The notes under the pieces were generated by a model. That model did no database searches. It was not told where the DNA came from and worked only from the letters and a program-made list of their open reading frames with translations. A stretch of DNA of 64,000 nt from positions 186,001-250,000 of the forward strand of contig JAQFVV010000287.1 in assembly GCA_028023455.1 (NCBI GenBank), given 5' to 3'. This document shows, piece by piece, positions 1 through 13,150 of the stretch (positions are counted from its first letter, which is position 1; each line of letters opens with the position of its first letter). The DNA comes from Epiperipatus broadwayi (Eukaryota; Onychophora; Udeonychophora; Euonychophora; Peripatidae). Both the position numbers and the translations under genes were made by a program.

Positions 1-49
1 TGATGATGATGGTGGTGGTGATGATGATGATGATGATAATAATAATAAT
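1..49. repeat. Trinucleotide microsatellite
   Basis: A (TGA)n/(TGG)n tract that passes into (TAA)n and is cut by the window edge. Confidence 0.9.
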
Positions 50-443
50 TAGTACATGATCTTAAAAAGAGGAATAGTATATCTATTTGAAAAGTAAAAA
101 AATGAATAAAACATCTGGTAAAAAAAAAAGAGCTGCCTATCTATATGCATTAACTTCTTTGCCGAAAATAGATTGGGTAACTAAGTTAAAAAAATCCATG
201 CCAAATAATAGCACTTACTCATCAGTAAAAATATTCTGTCATTGGCTAATAAGCTTTTAACAATTCATTATAGTATTTCAATTTTACAACTATATCATAA
301 CTTTAATTATGAATCTTCTATATCCCTGAGCTGTCTAGCTTTTATTCTTTATAATTTGTAAAGTAGGATGTGCTAATAATAATGATAATATGATTTGTAA
401 TTTTATCACAATAAATTAAAATGGATAAGTAATTATTTTGTAC

Positions 444-528
444 CTGGGCAAGTTCAGAATCGACAAAATCTCCTCCCTGAGCCCAGTGACCAACATTAAA
501 TTTAAAATCATTTGGAAACAGAAATTTC
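444..528 (-). CDS. Host gene exon 8 of 8 (last in window)
   Basis: Exon of 85 nt: one base and 28 codons, ending in phase 0. The acceptor is TGTTTTTTTTGCAG and the donor CCCAG/GTACAAAA. It encodes KFLFPNDFKFNVGHWAQ followed by GGDFVDSELAQ. Joined to the previous exon it reads PCDWKFLFPNDF, the W-x-F-L-F-P segment typical of axonemal ASH-domain proteins, followed by an acidic WA-GD-F-ELxQ stretch. The gene continues left of the window. The plus-strand open frame at 438-626 is a shadow of this exon. Confidence 0.88.
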
Positions 529-3480
529 CTGCAAAAAAAACATCATATGTCATATACTACACTAGGTGCTTTAATTTAAGATTTATATGTATTTATTTTA
601 AATATAAACAAATGAAGTTAAAATAAATCATGAAATCAGTAGCAATGAAGATCATATTATATTACAGCTGCATTTATTTGTTTTTTAATTAGATCATCAA
701 CAATTATCTGATCAATCCAGATTAATCAAGAACCTTTATTTTCTAGTTAAGAATAACTAGCTGACCATTTATTGATTAATACTGCATTGTAACTGAACTA
801 GAAATATTACAATTGCCTAAAAAAAATTCTAAGCCTACTTATGATCGTAAAAATATTTGAAGTATACCTGAAAGGTCTCAAATCATGGTCATTGATAAAC
901 TACACATTTCATGAAGAGGCCCTTTAATCAAGAAATTATTTATTTATTTATTTAGAAAACTAAATCATTTAATTTTCATATCTTTCTTTTATGGTATGTT
1001 AAAATAAAATAAATTTCTTATGATATTATAATTTAGTTAGGTAACAATAAAAAAATCAAATAATGATAGCTTTTCTGAAAAACATGCAAATATATAGATA
1101 TATAATATATCTAATATAATACATTTGTTAGTTATAACTCTGAAAAAAATTGCTTAGACATATAAAACTATAAAAAAAATATAATGATAAAAAGTAATGT
1201 TAACATGCAAATGTGAAATTCAAATATTAACATATGATTGACTACATGTGCATATGAGTACAATACATTTGCATTTAAATAAAAAACAAAAAAAAATATT
1301 TTATATATTTTTGTATTTAGATAGAAAATTATGCATATATGTGTGTATATGTAAATCTCACATCACAGTCTCATGTGCAAATTAAACCAATAGAATATAA
1401 GCAATTGGTTATCAAGACAACTCTACCTTTGGGTAGTAAATAGAAACTAATATAACATCTAAGATCTTAAATAAATTGGTAAATGAAATCAACAATTAAA
1501 ACAGATTGAAATTAAATCTATCTATAAAGTTTAAATAAACTTCATTACAATAAGATAATGTAAATTGTTTGAAAGTAGATTAAGGAACAATTGCTTTTAC
1601 AATCATTCAAACAAACTAATGTATAATCCTTTGAAATATAATTAGCTGTAAGTGTTCAAACTTTTTATAAACTTCTGAACAATAAGAGCAATTTTTATTT
1701 CTTGTGCATCATAATAAAATAAACGATTCTGGCTCTAATAGAATATGTTTGCAGAAGCAAATCTTCAGTTTCATTAGTTATGTTAAAGTCCAAACAGCTT
1801 TTGCATTCAACTTTTACGCTTTGAAAATAAAATATAATTCTATATATTAATTATAAATGAAACTAGTACCATTATGGTGTTGTATAGAAGGAATGTTTTG
1901 GATTCTAATGTAACTGATAATTAAGATGGTGATTTGCTATAGTAAAATGCATGTTTAATGAAGATAGGACTATATTTTTTATAGTCTAATAGTGATTCAC
2001 AATATTTGTAATATATTTAAAGTATAGTGCTATTTAAAATAGTAAATATGCTTTTGCAGTTTGATATAATTTTTTTTTAATATATTGGCAAATGCATTTA
2101 ATTTTTCCTCCGTAATTTAATTTTTTTGTTGCTTTTTATTTTTAAATTGATTGTTTTTTAAAAAAAATTAATTATATTAAGAAATTCCAATTAAAATAAA
2201 ATTGATTACTGTTAATAATTTTAAAATTGACATTAAAATTTTAAAACTTTAAATATTGTTTGCTAGTTTATAATTTTAAAAGACTAATTCACAAGATGCT
2301 TATATAAAATTTAACAATTTAAAACAGAAATCAAGCAATAATTATTTGAACAATTGTAAACAAAATACATATGCTTAAAGAACATTAAGAAAAAAAAGTA
2401 ATCAAATGATTAATCGCTTGAGAAGTCATTATTTTCCAATACTAAAATGATATATCGAGATTCAATTTGTTGGTCTTTAGTTCTCACATCAATAATTCTA
2501 TCATTAAACTAAGTTGCAAGAGTCTTAATGTACATTAACAATCATAAATGCTATTCAATTGATACAATTATCCATTAAATGATAAATGCTCTTCTCTGGG
2601 ATTCATTTCTTTTATTGAGTTCTCTTTTTTTTTAATAGTCTCCAATATTAAATAACTTCTGGTTGATCAGTTTATAAAAAATAATTTTTGAAAATGTATG
2701 CTGCAATATGAAAACAGAATTACATATCATGAATACCATGATGATGTATCAACTTAATATATTAAAATATAAATAATTTTGATTACTAACTAAAATGAGT
2801 TAGAACTAATTAAGTTGTGAATAGTGTAATGACTTTTGAGTATGAGTTTTAACTGTCAATGATGAATAAATAATGCCTTAACAAGAGTGTTTCTTGCTAC
2901 CTTGTAGGATAAAATGTCAATTCATCAAAGGTTGGGATAATATTTTTGATACAACAGATTTCTACCATCTTTTTCAATCATCATCATGAGCCTCTTTTGC
3001 TATCAGTCATATCTCATTTTATTAACTGTAACAAAGAGATTGTGCCTTTGTGTACCCACATTTCCACCATTTAATCACATGCATAGCAATTCTGACTCCA
3101 ATTCCATTTTTTTTTCATTCTTTTTAGCTCAAATATTCAAGAAGTAAGAAAGCAATGATTGTGATAAATGTAATAGACTGGATATTTTTAGTTATGTTTC
3201 TCACGGCAGTACGATCTATCATTAATGAGTTAGATTGAAAGTGAATTTGGAACAGGAGTTTCAACTTGGCAAAGATTGTATAGTTTAGGCAGATCAATTT
3301 GGGTACTCCCATGCTTACAATGTGATGAAAGGGATCTGAAAAATTATGATCAGAAAATTATTTCTCTCAAATAGCAGACTAGATTGTCATGCCTGACAGA
3401 TTACTCATTAAAATATTAGAAAAAAACTATCAGTAGCAGTGATCAAACAGGAGGCAGTGATAGTATTAAAGGTATTATAA
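529..3480. other. Intron, no feature recognised
   Basis: AT-rich intronic DNA after the exon at 444-528. I see no coherent frame on either strand, no long inverted repeat and no recognisable element. Confidence 0.6.
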
Positions 3481-3489
3481 ATCTAATTT

Positions 3490-6110
3490 TTCCTTTAAAT
3501 ATAGGTACAGGGAATGTGTAAACTTTACATAATACAAACTCTTCAAGACCAGAATGGAGGATATCATTAGTGTGAAAAAGCTGTCAAAATTTAATTTTGA
3601 TATAGATGGGCTTAGTGAAACTGTTTTTCAGAAAAAAAAGTAGCGTAATTGAATAGTTAACTACAAGTTTTTTTGGCTGGACAGAAAAACCAGATAGACT
3701 TTTCTATTCATGGAATGCCTCCATGAAACACTAGTGATGTTAAAACTTGTTTGGCACATTGGTATCAGTATCATTTTATTAATGTATATACTTCATCATA
3801 AGATTCAGAGAATTTCATTAAAAAAAACTTTCATTTCTTAGTAAATGGCATTTGTAATACCATTAAAAGATTATCATTATTTTCTTTTTTAGAGACTTTA
3901 ATACACATGCTGATATAAATAGTAAGCTTTGGCCAAAAGTCGTTAGAAATAATGATATTGATGCTGTAAACACAAATAGTCTGCTATTATGGAATTTTGC
4001 ACAATATATGGATTGATTATCACAAACAATTTTTTCAGGCAGAAAAATCATTATAAACAAACATGGGCACATCCAAGTTCAATAAAGGGCATTATAGATT
4101 ATGTTATAGTTAAAAACTAGAATGAGAAATTCAAACTACATGAACACTTACAAGCATGACTGTTGGACAGATCGTTCATTAGTATACTTCAAAATTAAAA
4201 TGATAATTTTATTTAAAAATATATCTTATTCCAATCATATTCATAAAAAAATAGTGTTCTTTCTTTAAATATCTGCTACAAATGTTAAATTTCAATAGCT
4301 ACTAAACACTAATCTTGCTAATGAACTTTCAGAATTATAAATATTAAGTGCATTATGGATATAACTAAATTTATTTTTGGATTCAATAAAAAGGAGAATC
4401 ATGACTGGTTTTTTATCAAGATCTTATTATAATGTTCTCTGATTAAATGGAAACATGGAATTTTCTTCTTGGAAGAATAATAAACTGAAGTAGACCTTCA
4501 TAATAAATATAGAAATTTAAAGTCAGAAGTTCGGAGATTAACAAGAAAGTTTTAAAATGATGGGTGGATTAAAACAAAGGAAACATAGACATTCACTAAC
4601 CATAGCCCCATTAGATTTTTGATGCATTGGAAGCAAAATACAGACCTCAAAAACAGTTTCACAATTATATTAAATCTTATCAATGGATCTCCCTTATATG
4701 AGGATATTTTAATCAAGTGAAAGGAATATTTAAATAATTTTTTTGAATAAGATAAGAACTGAGATAATGATTTTTAAAGATTTACCCATTTTATCTACTC
4801 ATTTAGATTTGCACAAAAATATACAGTTTAGTAAAGTCAAACATCATTGTAATCTTAAAATTGGAAAGACCATAGATTCTGGAGAAGTTTAGGGGAAAAC
4901 ACAGTAGCTTCAAAAACACTGGAATTTTTTAGAATTATATAAACTCAATATGATTGTACTATTTAATCTCAAGGATGCTTTAAAGGAATAGACAAGAATG
5001 CAATAATTATCACAAAATATCATTAGTATTCTCTACAGCAAATTACTTTCAAGAATGGTGTTCCAAAAGATTGTTTTTAATCATAGATAATAGATACTTA
5101 ATGCTGTTTTAGAAAATCAAACATAGTTTTTGTGATCAGAAAAATGTAAGAAAAGTGTCTGCAATGAAAGAGTAGTTTTTTTTCCCATTGCCTTTATCGA
5201 TATTTAGTCAAGGCATTTGATTCAATTAAATAAATAGGCTTACAACACTATTAGAAAATAATTTATTTGTATTATACACCTACTTCAATGATGAAAGAAA
5301 AGCGTTATTAGTATGGGTAGAAAATATAAGGTCATTAAAATGAAAACTGGTGTTAAATAAGAATGTATCCTTATTCTACCATTGATTTTGAGTTTTATAT
5401 GTGCTTTAAAACTATTAATAGCTGGCTTAATGAATCAAATATCAAGACATAATACAGGTTTAGTAGTGGACTTTTTAATATGAATTGTTAAACTTAATTT
5501 TCTTGTGTCTTGGATTTGCATATAATAATATGATCATTGTCATTCAAAAGATATAAAATACTGTACATGTAATGCTTTGAATTCATCACATAAAGACTTT
5601 GGTTAATTAATGTTCAAATAATTCATTTTCATCAAACAATAATGAAAGAAAAACCTCCAGGAACTTTTAGTTTGAATGGTTATCAACTCAAGAATATAAG
5701 ACAATTAAAATATCATGGTAGTTTTTTAAATAGAAAGGTGATTAAATGTTGAGATGAAGCACAAATTCCAATATTCAGCTGCTTGATATTTCATCACAAT
5801 TTATATAACTACTGCTATTAAATTGGCTAGAAATAGGACTGCTATTTTACCCACTTCATTGTATGGATTGAACATATGAAACAACTGAAAAGTACAAAAC
5901 TTCATAAAGGGGCACTTATGGTGAATTCAGGTGAATTTGAGCATGATTTTCATGGGAATAAAGATTATATCCAAGAGAGTCTAAAGAAATATAGTGTTAA
6001 CTGTTCTTAGTCAGAAAATATGGTAAAAAGGATAATACATTATAAAGCTACAATTAGACATAAGTATTGAAGTATTCATTGTGCTGGATCCCTCTGAAAT
6101 TACTTTATTT
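3490..6110 (+). pseudogene. APE-endonuclease LINE, heavily frameshifted
   Basis: A non-LTR retrotransposon remnant read in pieces over all three plus frames. Order along the element: NVRTLHNTNS near 3515 and DIDGLSET near 3600 (start of the APE endonuclease); DFNTHADINSKLWP near 3895; TWAHPSSIKGIIDYVIV near 4065, matching the TW-P-S-x-x-x-IDYV endonuclease block; NNYHKISLVFS near 5010; a decayed FID-KAFDS block near 5200; KTGVK-x-ECIL near 5345, matching the GVKQGCxLxP block of the reverse transcriptase; SLYGLN near 5855. It would have encoded endonuclease plus reverse transcriptase for target-primed reverse transcription. Many stops and indels make it dead. Clade (RTE-like or CR1/Jockey-like) is not settled by eye. 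Confidence 0.72.
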
Positions 6111-6596
6111 ATAACTATTTTTCATTCATCTTAAATATCTTGACTTCATTTTATCTTAACCATCTTACTTACTATCTTTACTATCTAAACATTAATAAGC
6201 TTATTATCAATAATAAGCTAACTTATAATGCTTAATACATATCTTTCTTGGTAATTATTATTTTATATCTTTTTGTTTTTATGAGCTTAATTTATTAATA
6301 GCAAGATCAATACATATTTATTCTTTGTTATACTTCTTTTTCTTCTATTCATAACATCATTAATAGGTTTATGTATTTTTTTAAAAATAACTTTTTGGAC
6401 AACTTTAACCACACTTGTATTCATTAATTTTCAACAGTCTACTGTTTATTCTTGATAGATTAGTATTTTATTATTATGAGAATATTATTTATTTAATAAT
6501 ATCTTTTATATTTATCATTTCATTCTTTATTATAAGACATTTATTTTATTATCATTTACTTTATGCAATTATTCAATTATATCTTTAATATTTATG
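6111..6596. other. T-rich intronic DNA
   Basis: Pyrimidine-rich, low-complexity sequence with no coherent frame. It may include the 3' tail of the preceding LINE. Confidence 0.5.
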
Positions 6597-6597
6597 G

Positions 6598-7022
6598 GAA
6601 TAGACTGGCACTTCAAACAGAGGGGAGAATAGCATTGATAGCATAACCATCAACAATACCCATAGTCAGATTGGGCTATATGAAGTATAACAATGATCAC
6701 ATTTCCTGACCATGACCCATTTGACAGCTGGAATAAAAAGCTGCCATCCAAAGCATTTTACTTGTTTTGAGAATCAAACTAAGGTGCTATGTGACCATAT
6801 GTTATACAGCTGGCATGCTTGGATGACAGGCACACCAATCCAGCACTTGAAATATCCAAAACTAGCTCCTATATCTTAATCAGGGGTCCAGTGAATTTAA
6901 CACATTTGATATTTATATCCTTAAATTAATGGTGACACAGTGAAGAGAATGAGAGAATAAGCCAAACAATAATTAAGTAAACATTAGTATGTATTTAAGC
7001 ACACACATATTTAATATAACAT
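6598..7022 (+). repeat. Dispersed repeat, copy A
   Basis: About 425 bp that match 62057-62480 in the same orientation, roughly three quarters identical by eye. Landmarks in both copies: a GACTGGCAC/GATTGGCCC start followed by TTCAA, a block of two near-repeated ATTGATAG / CCATCAA motifs, TTTTGAG with ATTAA/CAAAC, GGATGACAGGCACAC, and GTATTTAAGCA/TATTTAAGCA at the end. No coding frame is evident. It could be a SINE or the non-coding end of a larger element. Confidence 0.7.
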
Positions 7023-9190
7023 AACAGTATAAACATTTACATAGACAATTATAAAAGATTAGTTCAGACTAAATTTTATAATAGTCCTTCATTAAAATTC
7101 ATTTCATTAAAAAAAAGTTTCTAGACAATTATTATTGAAAATATATGACACACTTCATTTGGTTTTGGTTTTCATTAGTGTTACTTTCCAACCATTTGGC
7201 TTTTTGATCTCCATCAAATCTTCCATTCTTTGACTCAACAATGGGAGAGAGAGAATAGTGGCAGAATCTATTTTATGACTTAAACATTAGTTCTGGTCAT
7301 TGGTTCCAGGCAAGAACAGTTGAGTTTAGTGGAGGACTTAGGGCATGAAACCCAGTTGAACATTTCTAAGACTGTCTAGCAATGCATGTTGCTAGTTTTG
7401 TGGCTTTGGCATTGATTTTATCTGCAGCAGTAATGATTGGTTCATACTGCACTTAAATTTCTGAATATCTGGATCTCTGCAAATCTCAGAGTGAATCTCA
7501 AGAAAGAATATCAATATCAATTACTGAATAAAGAACAGAATGGAATGTAACAAAAGTTACATTGCACTTTTATATCTACTCTTCCATTGTTCTTTTCCTT
7601 ATCATAGCTTTAATTTTTATCATAATTTAAATCTATTTTTTAAATCATTTTACATTTTTCTTTAAACTAATCTTTTTCCTAGATTAATCTATTATCTCAC
7701 TGCATTTATGCTGATGAGATAGTTTACATAGTTTGTAATTAATTCAATTTCATTATCAGCCAGAAATCTTACTGGCATTCAAAAAGTTTTCTTTCACTAA
7801 TTAATTATTCTTTTTATTTCGGATTTTTCATTAAGATTTATTTTTAGACCTTTATTCTTTTAACTTATTTTAATTTATAAAAAGGAGAATGAGTTTTTAA
7901 ATCTCTTTTTTTCTAATTCTTTTTCCCTATTCCACTGTTAATATTTAGCTTTATTCTATTTTAAAAGAATAATATAATGCAATCTTTTATTTCTTACAAA
8001 CTTACATTTTAAAATATACTTCTTACCTAATAATTTCTTTAACTATTTATTCTTTTCTTTCTTAATAAATTTGATCATATATTTTTAAATTATGAAATAT
8101 GTAATGCAGATATATGTGAGTTTTATAACATATATTTCACTAGCATTACATTATATATATTAAAAAAATTTTATCATCTCTTATACATTTTAATGCAATC
8201 TCTTTTATAACTCTTTATTTTGCTTACAATTTCAACTGTCCGTCAGTCTTTATCAGAGCTCTATAAGTTTCCCTTCTCTCTTTACAACTGTATTTCAGAA
8301 AGAAATGTTTTCTGTAAATAATTCTGATGATAGCCAATGAGTTTTGCTGAAATAATTATTGTTGTGAGAATAGTTTTTCATTTAAAATATAAAATAAATA
8401 CAATGGTTTATATTTGTTTTATAATTGTATTGATATATGTGTGTGTATGTGTCTATATGCACATGTATAGAGTACATTTAATTATCATAATAAATATCAA
8501 AAATAAATAAAATATATAAATTTATTACCACTTAAATACATTTAAATTATAACAATTTTTAATTATAAAAATTAAATTAAAAATTTAGATAGAATATTTA
8601 TATTATATCAGTGATAACAATTTCAACATTATTTTATTGAAAGATGGTTGACCACCCATCAATTAAGGAAAAAAATTGCAATTATTTTAAGATATTTAAA
8701 GTATATCTTAGGTATATTCTTTTTTGTTGTTATTGTTTTTTAATATATAAAACATACATAATGTACAAAATATTACTTATAGACAGTGTAGGTAGAAATC
8801 TAATAGTTTATATTGGCAAGATTTTAGCATATAGTATACAGTACTTATATAGTAATTTCTAATTTAACCTAAAAGTTCAATTAATTATTTTATGATTAAA
8901 TTTTAAAATATTTTAACATCTTTTTCTTTTAAGGTTAAAAAAGTCTTAAAGTCTGAATGTTGATCTTATGAATGTGATATTGTTTCACAAAAAAAAAAAA
9001 CAAGAGTTAAGAGAGAACAATATTTTGTTATTTTTGCTAGCTTATATATCTAAAGATTCCAATATCAGTAGCAATTATTTTCATTTCATTCTAAAGCCAT
9101 TTACTGTAAGCTAGTGAAAACTAAATAATAGGCAAAGACTAGAGGTACTAATTTTTACATCTCCTGATTAATTTCTGACTATTAGCTTTA
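7023..9190. other. Intron, no feature recognised
   Basis: Mostly T-rich single-copy-looking DNA. About 7140-7500 is less AT-rich and may be an old repeat but has no recognisable motif. The 72-codon frame at 8644-8862 is rich in Y/I/F and looks like chance. Confidence 0.5.
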
Positions 9191-9199
9191 ATCAATAAG

Positions 9200-9370
9200 T
9201 AAATACTTTAAACAGGCTTTAACCTGTGTTCAATGCGTTTTAAAATTTGTAATAATTAAGTACATTTTGCCAAAAGAGGAACCTTCCAAACCATGACACA
9301 AGATAGTGACTTTTATAAAGATGAGCGGCCATCTTATCTTTAACCTAAATGTCCACTTATATAGGCGAAT
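9200..9370 (+). repeat. Partial direct copy of the 9.5-kb MITE
   Basis: TAAATACTTTAAACAGGC through TTATATAGGCGAAT matches 9556-9736 in the same orientation at roughly 85-90 percent by eye. It lacks the inverted right end, so it is a truncated copy. Confidence 0.8.
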
Positions 9371-9523
9371 CTGAAGCATCTTGATTTGGAAACGTGAAGT
9401 TGTTGTTTTCTCCACTGTTTAAGTTCACTATTTCCTTTACAAATTAACATACATGAAATCTTACAATTTACAGCAAGTTAATATTACGATCTTAATTTTG
9501 GAAATTCTATAAACTATTGAAGA

Positions 9524-9826
9524 GTAGTAATTAATTTATTGAGTGCAGAGAAAGCATAGGTAAATACTTTAAACAGGCTTTAACCTGTGTTCAATGTGCT
9601 TTAAAGTTTGTAATAATCAAGCACATTTTGCTGACAGAAGGATCTTCCAAACCACGACACAAGATAGCGACTTTTATAAACATAAGAGCGGTCATCTTAT
9701 CTTTAACCTAAATATCCATTTATATAGGTGAATTATTATGAATTTTAAAGCACATTGAAAACAGGTTAAAGCCTGTTTAAAGTATTTACATATGCTTTCT
9801 GTGCGCTCAATAAATTAATTACTACT
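9524..9826. mobile_element. MITE with ~85-bp terminal inverted repeats
   Basis: The left end (GTAGTAATTAATTTATTGAG, then GCATAGGTAAATACTTTAAA and on to ATGTGCTTTAAA) is repeated in reverse complement at the right end, finishing CTCAATAAATTAATTACTAC. The arms are about 85 bp with only a handful of differences. The internal part has no frame. A TA or TTAA-like target duplication is possible at the ends but cannot be separated from AT-rich context, so the superfamily is open (Tc1/mariner-type would give TA). Confidence 0.8.
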
Positions 9827-10102
9827 TTAATTAATAAGAAGCAATTGATTGCAAATATTTAGCCAACAAATCATTTATATTTGTGTTATGCAATTCAAGC
9901 TGATCATTTGAAAATAACTTTATAACAGTGATTAATTAATTATTCTTACAGAACTGACTTTAAAATATAATCATCTATATAGTACAGAATATTGTTGTCA
10001 ATATAGATTTTACATTTAAACTATATAAATCAATTTGTTGTGTGTCAGTATATATATATTAACATTAAACAGATTCAAAATGCAAGCCATATCTTTACTT
10101 AC

Positions 10103-10231
10103 CAATCACAGGGCATAGTCCCAACATTTTCAAGCATAAATGTAACAACTATTGGAGGGCTAAGCACAGGAGAAGCACTGAAGTTAAAATTTACTGATTC
10201 AGGAGTGATAATGGGAGATTTGTGATTCATT
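10103..10231 (-). CDS. Host gene exon 7 of 8: ASH-domain strands
   Basis: Exon of 129 nt: one base, 42 codons, two bases. The acceptor is ATTTTGTTTTAG and the donor a full consensus GTAAGTAAAG. It encodes ITPESVNFNFSASPVLSPP, then IVVTFMLENVGTMPCD. A hydrophobic strand followed by L-x-N-x-G-x-x-P-x-x-W is characteristic of ASH/MSP-type domains in axonemal proteins. The final Trp codon is split TG/G and is completed by the exon at 444-528. A plus-strand open frame over the same bases (10040-10225) is only a shadow. Confidence 0.9.
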
Positions 10232-11925
10232 CTAAAACAAAATAACTCTTAGAACAAAATCTAAATAAATGTTTTAAAAAAATGGTAATGACATTTGAAT
10301 TTTCATTTTTTTATAAATGTCGAAAATTTTTGAAAATAAAATTATAAAACAATCTAAACACTAATAAAATAATGTCTGCTTGAAAACAAGTTAGTATTGT
10401 GTTTTTAAAAAAGCATTTTATAACATTTATGAGTAATATGATCATCATAACTTAAAAAAATAAACAGAAATCACAAAATATTTGAGACATCTGAATATCT
10501 TCATTCTCATAATTTGAATGCTTTAAAAATACATTTATAATATTCAAATAATCATATTACTGTTCACTCTTAATTTATAGTATTATCAATGTCTCAAACC
10601 TCTAGGACTAGTCTCTGCCTAATTGGTTTTAATTACTCTGCCTTATTAAAAACAAATTAGCCATAAACCAAAGTGAAGGCAAGTTTTGGGAAATAATAGT
10701 GTACTTACTTTCTGCAATTACAAATTAGGGTTCAAATCTGGATGTAGCTTTAATTTTTTTCTGATAACAGAAATTTTAATAAGCTTTGAATTGTTTTAGA
10801 TAGTCAGTCACTAATTAAACAATTGGTCATATAGTCTACTTTTTAAGTGGAGAGTAAACATTCCACCATAATCTGGGTTGCATATATGTTTTGATCAGGA
10901 AAGAAAATATAATTATAATATATGATTCAATACCAGTACATCTGTGGGTGCTGTGTCAATGGTTAATACTTAGCAATCAATCTATATGACTTTTTTTACA
11001 TTGCCATTGGTCACCTATATCTTATTTAATGTTTACATAAGAATCAAGTGCTGTAAAATTTCATTTAGTATCATGAATGCATTCTATAAAAATTATAATC
11101 AGCAGACATTAAAAGATTTCCAAATGTTTTTTTTTTTATTTCTTCTATTATAAAGAAAATTTATTTGTTGTATTATAAAGAAGATTTCCAATTAAAAAAA
11201 AAAAAGAATTTCTTAATTTCTATATACATTGCTATGGGTTTATTATTAAACAATGATAAGAACAAATTCCATGATTACATTTTTATTATGTTTTGAAATA
11301 TTTAAATACAGTGTGACTGGTAAATGAAGCAACATTAAAATTATAAGCATGACTTTCTAGCATGCAAATATTTAGATATTAATATAATTTACTGCTACAC
11401 TTAAATATTAAAACAATTATTCCTTAATTCAGAATTGCTTTCTTCTCTCTTTGATATATATTTTATTTTAAATACTAAGTAATCATAAATTATAAAGACA
11501 ACCTTTTATATTCCTTTATTTTATTTATAGTGGAAAAATTTTGTGCTTACATTTATCATTGATATTTCAGTCAAATCTCTGCCATTTTCAGAATTCATTG
11601 TTATTTATTATTTAAAAAATAGTACAAATGTGAAATATTCTAAATAGTAGTAAATTGTTTGATTAGTCTTGATTATTTAAATAATATTAATTAATTTTGA
11701 AAATGGTCAATACGATTTGATCAAAACATTAATAATGATCACAAAATAAAAAAATATTTAGTAAAAAAAAAAGTACATGCGATTTTCTTTTAAGTTTAAT
11801 GTTATGTATAAATTGGAAAGCATAAAAAATGCTAGGTACAAATAATATGGATTTATAATTTATATATAAACATTGACTATCATCATTATTTTCAAATCAA
11901 TCCACTGCAAGATAAAGATATCTTC
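10232..11925. other. Intron; possible tRNA-derived B-box near 10725
   Basis: AT-rich intron. At about 10727-10739 the string AGGGTTCAAATCTGG matches the RNA polymerase III B box (GGTTCRANYCC) and could be the head of a decayed SINE, but no convincing A box or tail was found. Nothing else was recognised. Confidence 0.35.
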
Positions 11926-12740
11926 ATGTTCAATCTATCTTCTCTAATCTCTAGCCTCTCTTCTCCACATCACCTCAACATACTCATCACATTCATCCAT
12001 CTCATATGTGATGTCTTTCCTAGTCTTTTACAGTTTCTTGGAATCCAATTTAAAATTTCAACTGTCCATCTATTATCATCTCTTCTAACAATGTCCAGCA
12101 CAATGTTTGTTCTCTCACCCATATATTTCATTTCCAGTCTCTTTTTATTACACTTAACATTCATCTCTCTATGCTTCACTGAGTGATCTGAAGTCTCTGT
12201 ATTGCTCTTCTGTTAAGTGTCCAAGTCTTAGATCCACAGAAACACATTTATTAAAAACATTCTTTTTCATACACATACGCATATTTTTTTAATATAGTTA
12301 TTTCTACCAAAAGCAGTACAACTAAGTTTAATTTTAGGATTAATTTCATCCATTACATTTCCATCTGTACTAATAATCTGGCTAAGATATTTGTAGTTAT
12401 TAACTTCTTCTAATTCATCACTATCAATGTTTATTTTCTTCATTTGAAAAAATCCATTGAACAATACTTTAGTCTTTTTAACCTTTACCTTTAGTCGTAC
12501 TTTTTTAAGTTAGATCAGATAAGTCTTGCAACATTTCCTGAATCTTTAAAGCATTATTTGCAAAAAAAACAACTACATCAATTGAAAAATCTAGATGACT
12601 TAAATAATGTCCATTTACTTTTACCCACTTAGCTTCCCATTTTTAATCCACAAAATATTTCTTGCAAAACTGATGTAAAAAGTTTTGGAGATATAGAGTT
12701 ACTCTGTCATACATTCTTCTCAATATTAATATTCCAATAT
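11926..12740 (-). pseudogene. LINE 3' half, reverse transcriptase C-terminus
   Basis: Minus-strand remnant. From high to low coordinates: PKLFTSVLQEIFCGLKMG near 12690; YLSHLDFSIDVVVFFANNA near 12585, where the catalytic FADD is degraded to FSID; KTKVLFNGFF near 12470; NNYKYLSQIISTDGNVMDEI near 12390; and MGERTNIVLDIVRRDDNRWT then RNCKRLGKTSHMRW in 12130-11990. The order RT motif C, then KTKVxxN, then YLGxxIxxDG, then the DNRWT/RPP-R-W tail is typical of APE-LINEs related to the copy at 3.5-6.1 kb. The frame is broken at least three times. Confidence 0.8.
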
Positions 12741-12897
12741 CATTATAAACACAAAAACTTATAAGTAAAGTTTAAAAGAGAAGTTATAAATAAATATAAT
12801 AATAAGCTGAACGTTTTCAAGGATCCATGACTCATAATCATAGTTTTCTTAAAAATATATAATAAAATATATGCAAAGATATTTAAATTAGTGCGTG

Positions 12898-13150
12898 TTA
12901 CGTGGCCCATTTCTTCAATATATCGAAGCAAGTGTCTTTTCTATTTATAGCATTAATATTTCCATTAATGTAGAATGCTTCTTTTATTTTTCTCTTATGA
13001 TCATTTGATTCTGTGCATATAATTACAGGATTGGCAGGTGTAAAATTGTGTCCTGATTTCATGGCATGCTCCAAAAATACAGAAGATGTATTGTTGTTCA
13101 AATGAAGTTGTTGATATGAAAGATCATTCAAGTTCTCACTGATGATTAGA
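12898..13150 (-). pseudogene. Penelope-like element, C-terminal nuclease piece
   Basis: An open minus-strand stretch with SSVFLEHAMKSGHNF followed by ESNDHKRKIKEAFYINGN and INAINRKD. In Penelope-like elements the second half of the GIY-YIG endonuclease has this layout: EH at a conserved acidic position, then S-H-F, then a C/E-x(5)-R-K-I-x-E-A-xx-I block followed by the N-INRD end. The GIY and YIG motifs and the reverse transcriptase are missing, so this is a short fragment. Confidence 0.7.

Noticed and set aside
438-626. Plus-strand 62-codon frame
   Set aside because: Antisense shadow of the host exon at 444-528.
10040-10225. Plus-strand 61-codon frame
   Set aside because: Antisense shadow of the host exon at 10103-10231, which has consensus splice sites and matching phases.
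11926-12186. Plus-strand 86-codon frame
   Set aside because: Antisense to the minus-strand LINE remnant, whose DNRWT and RW motifs are clear.
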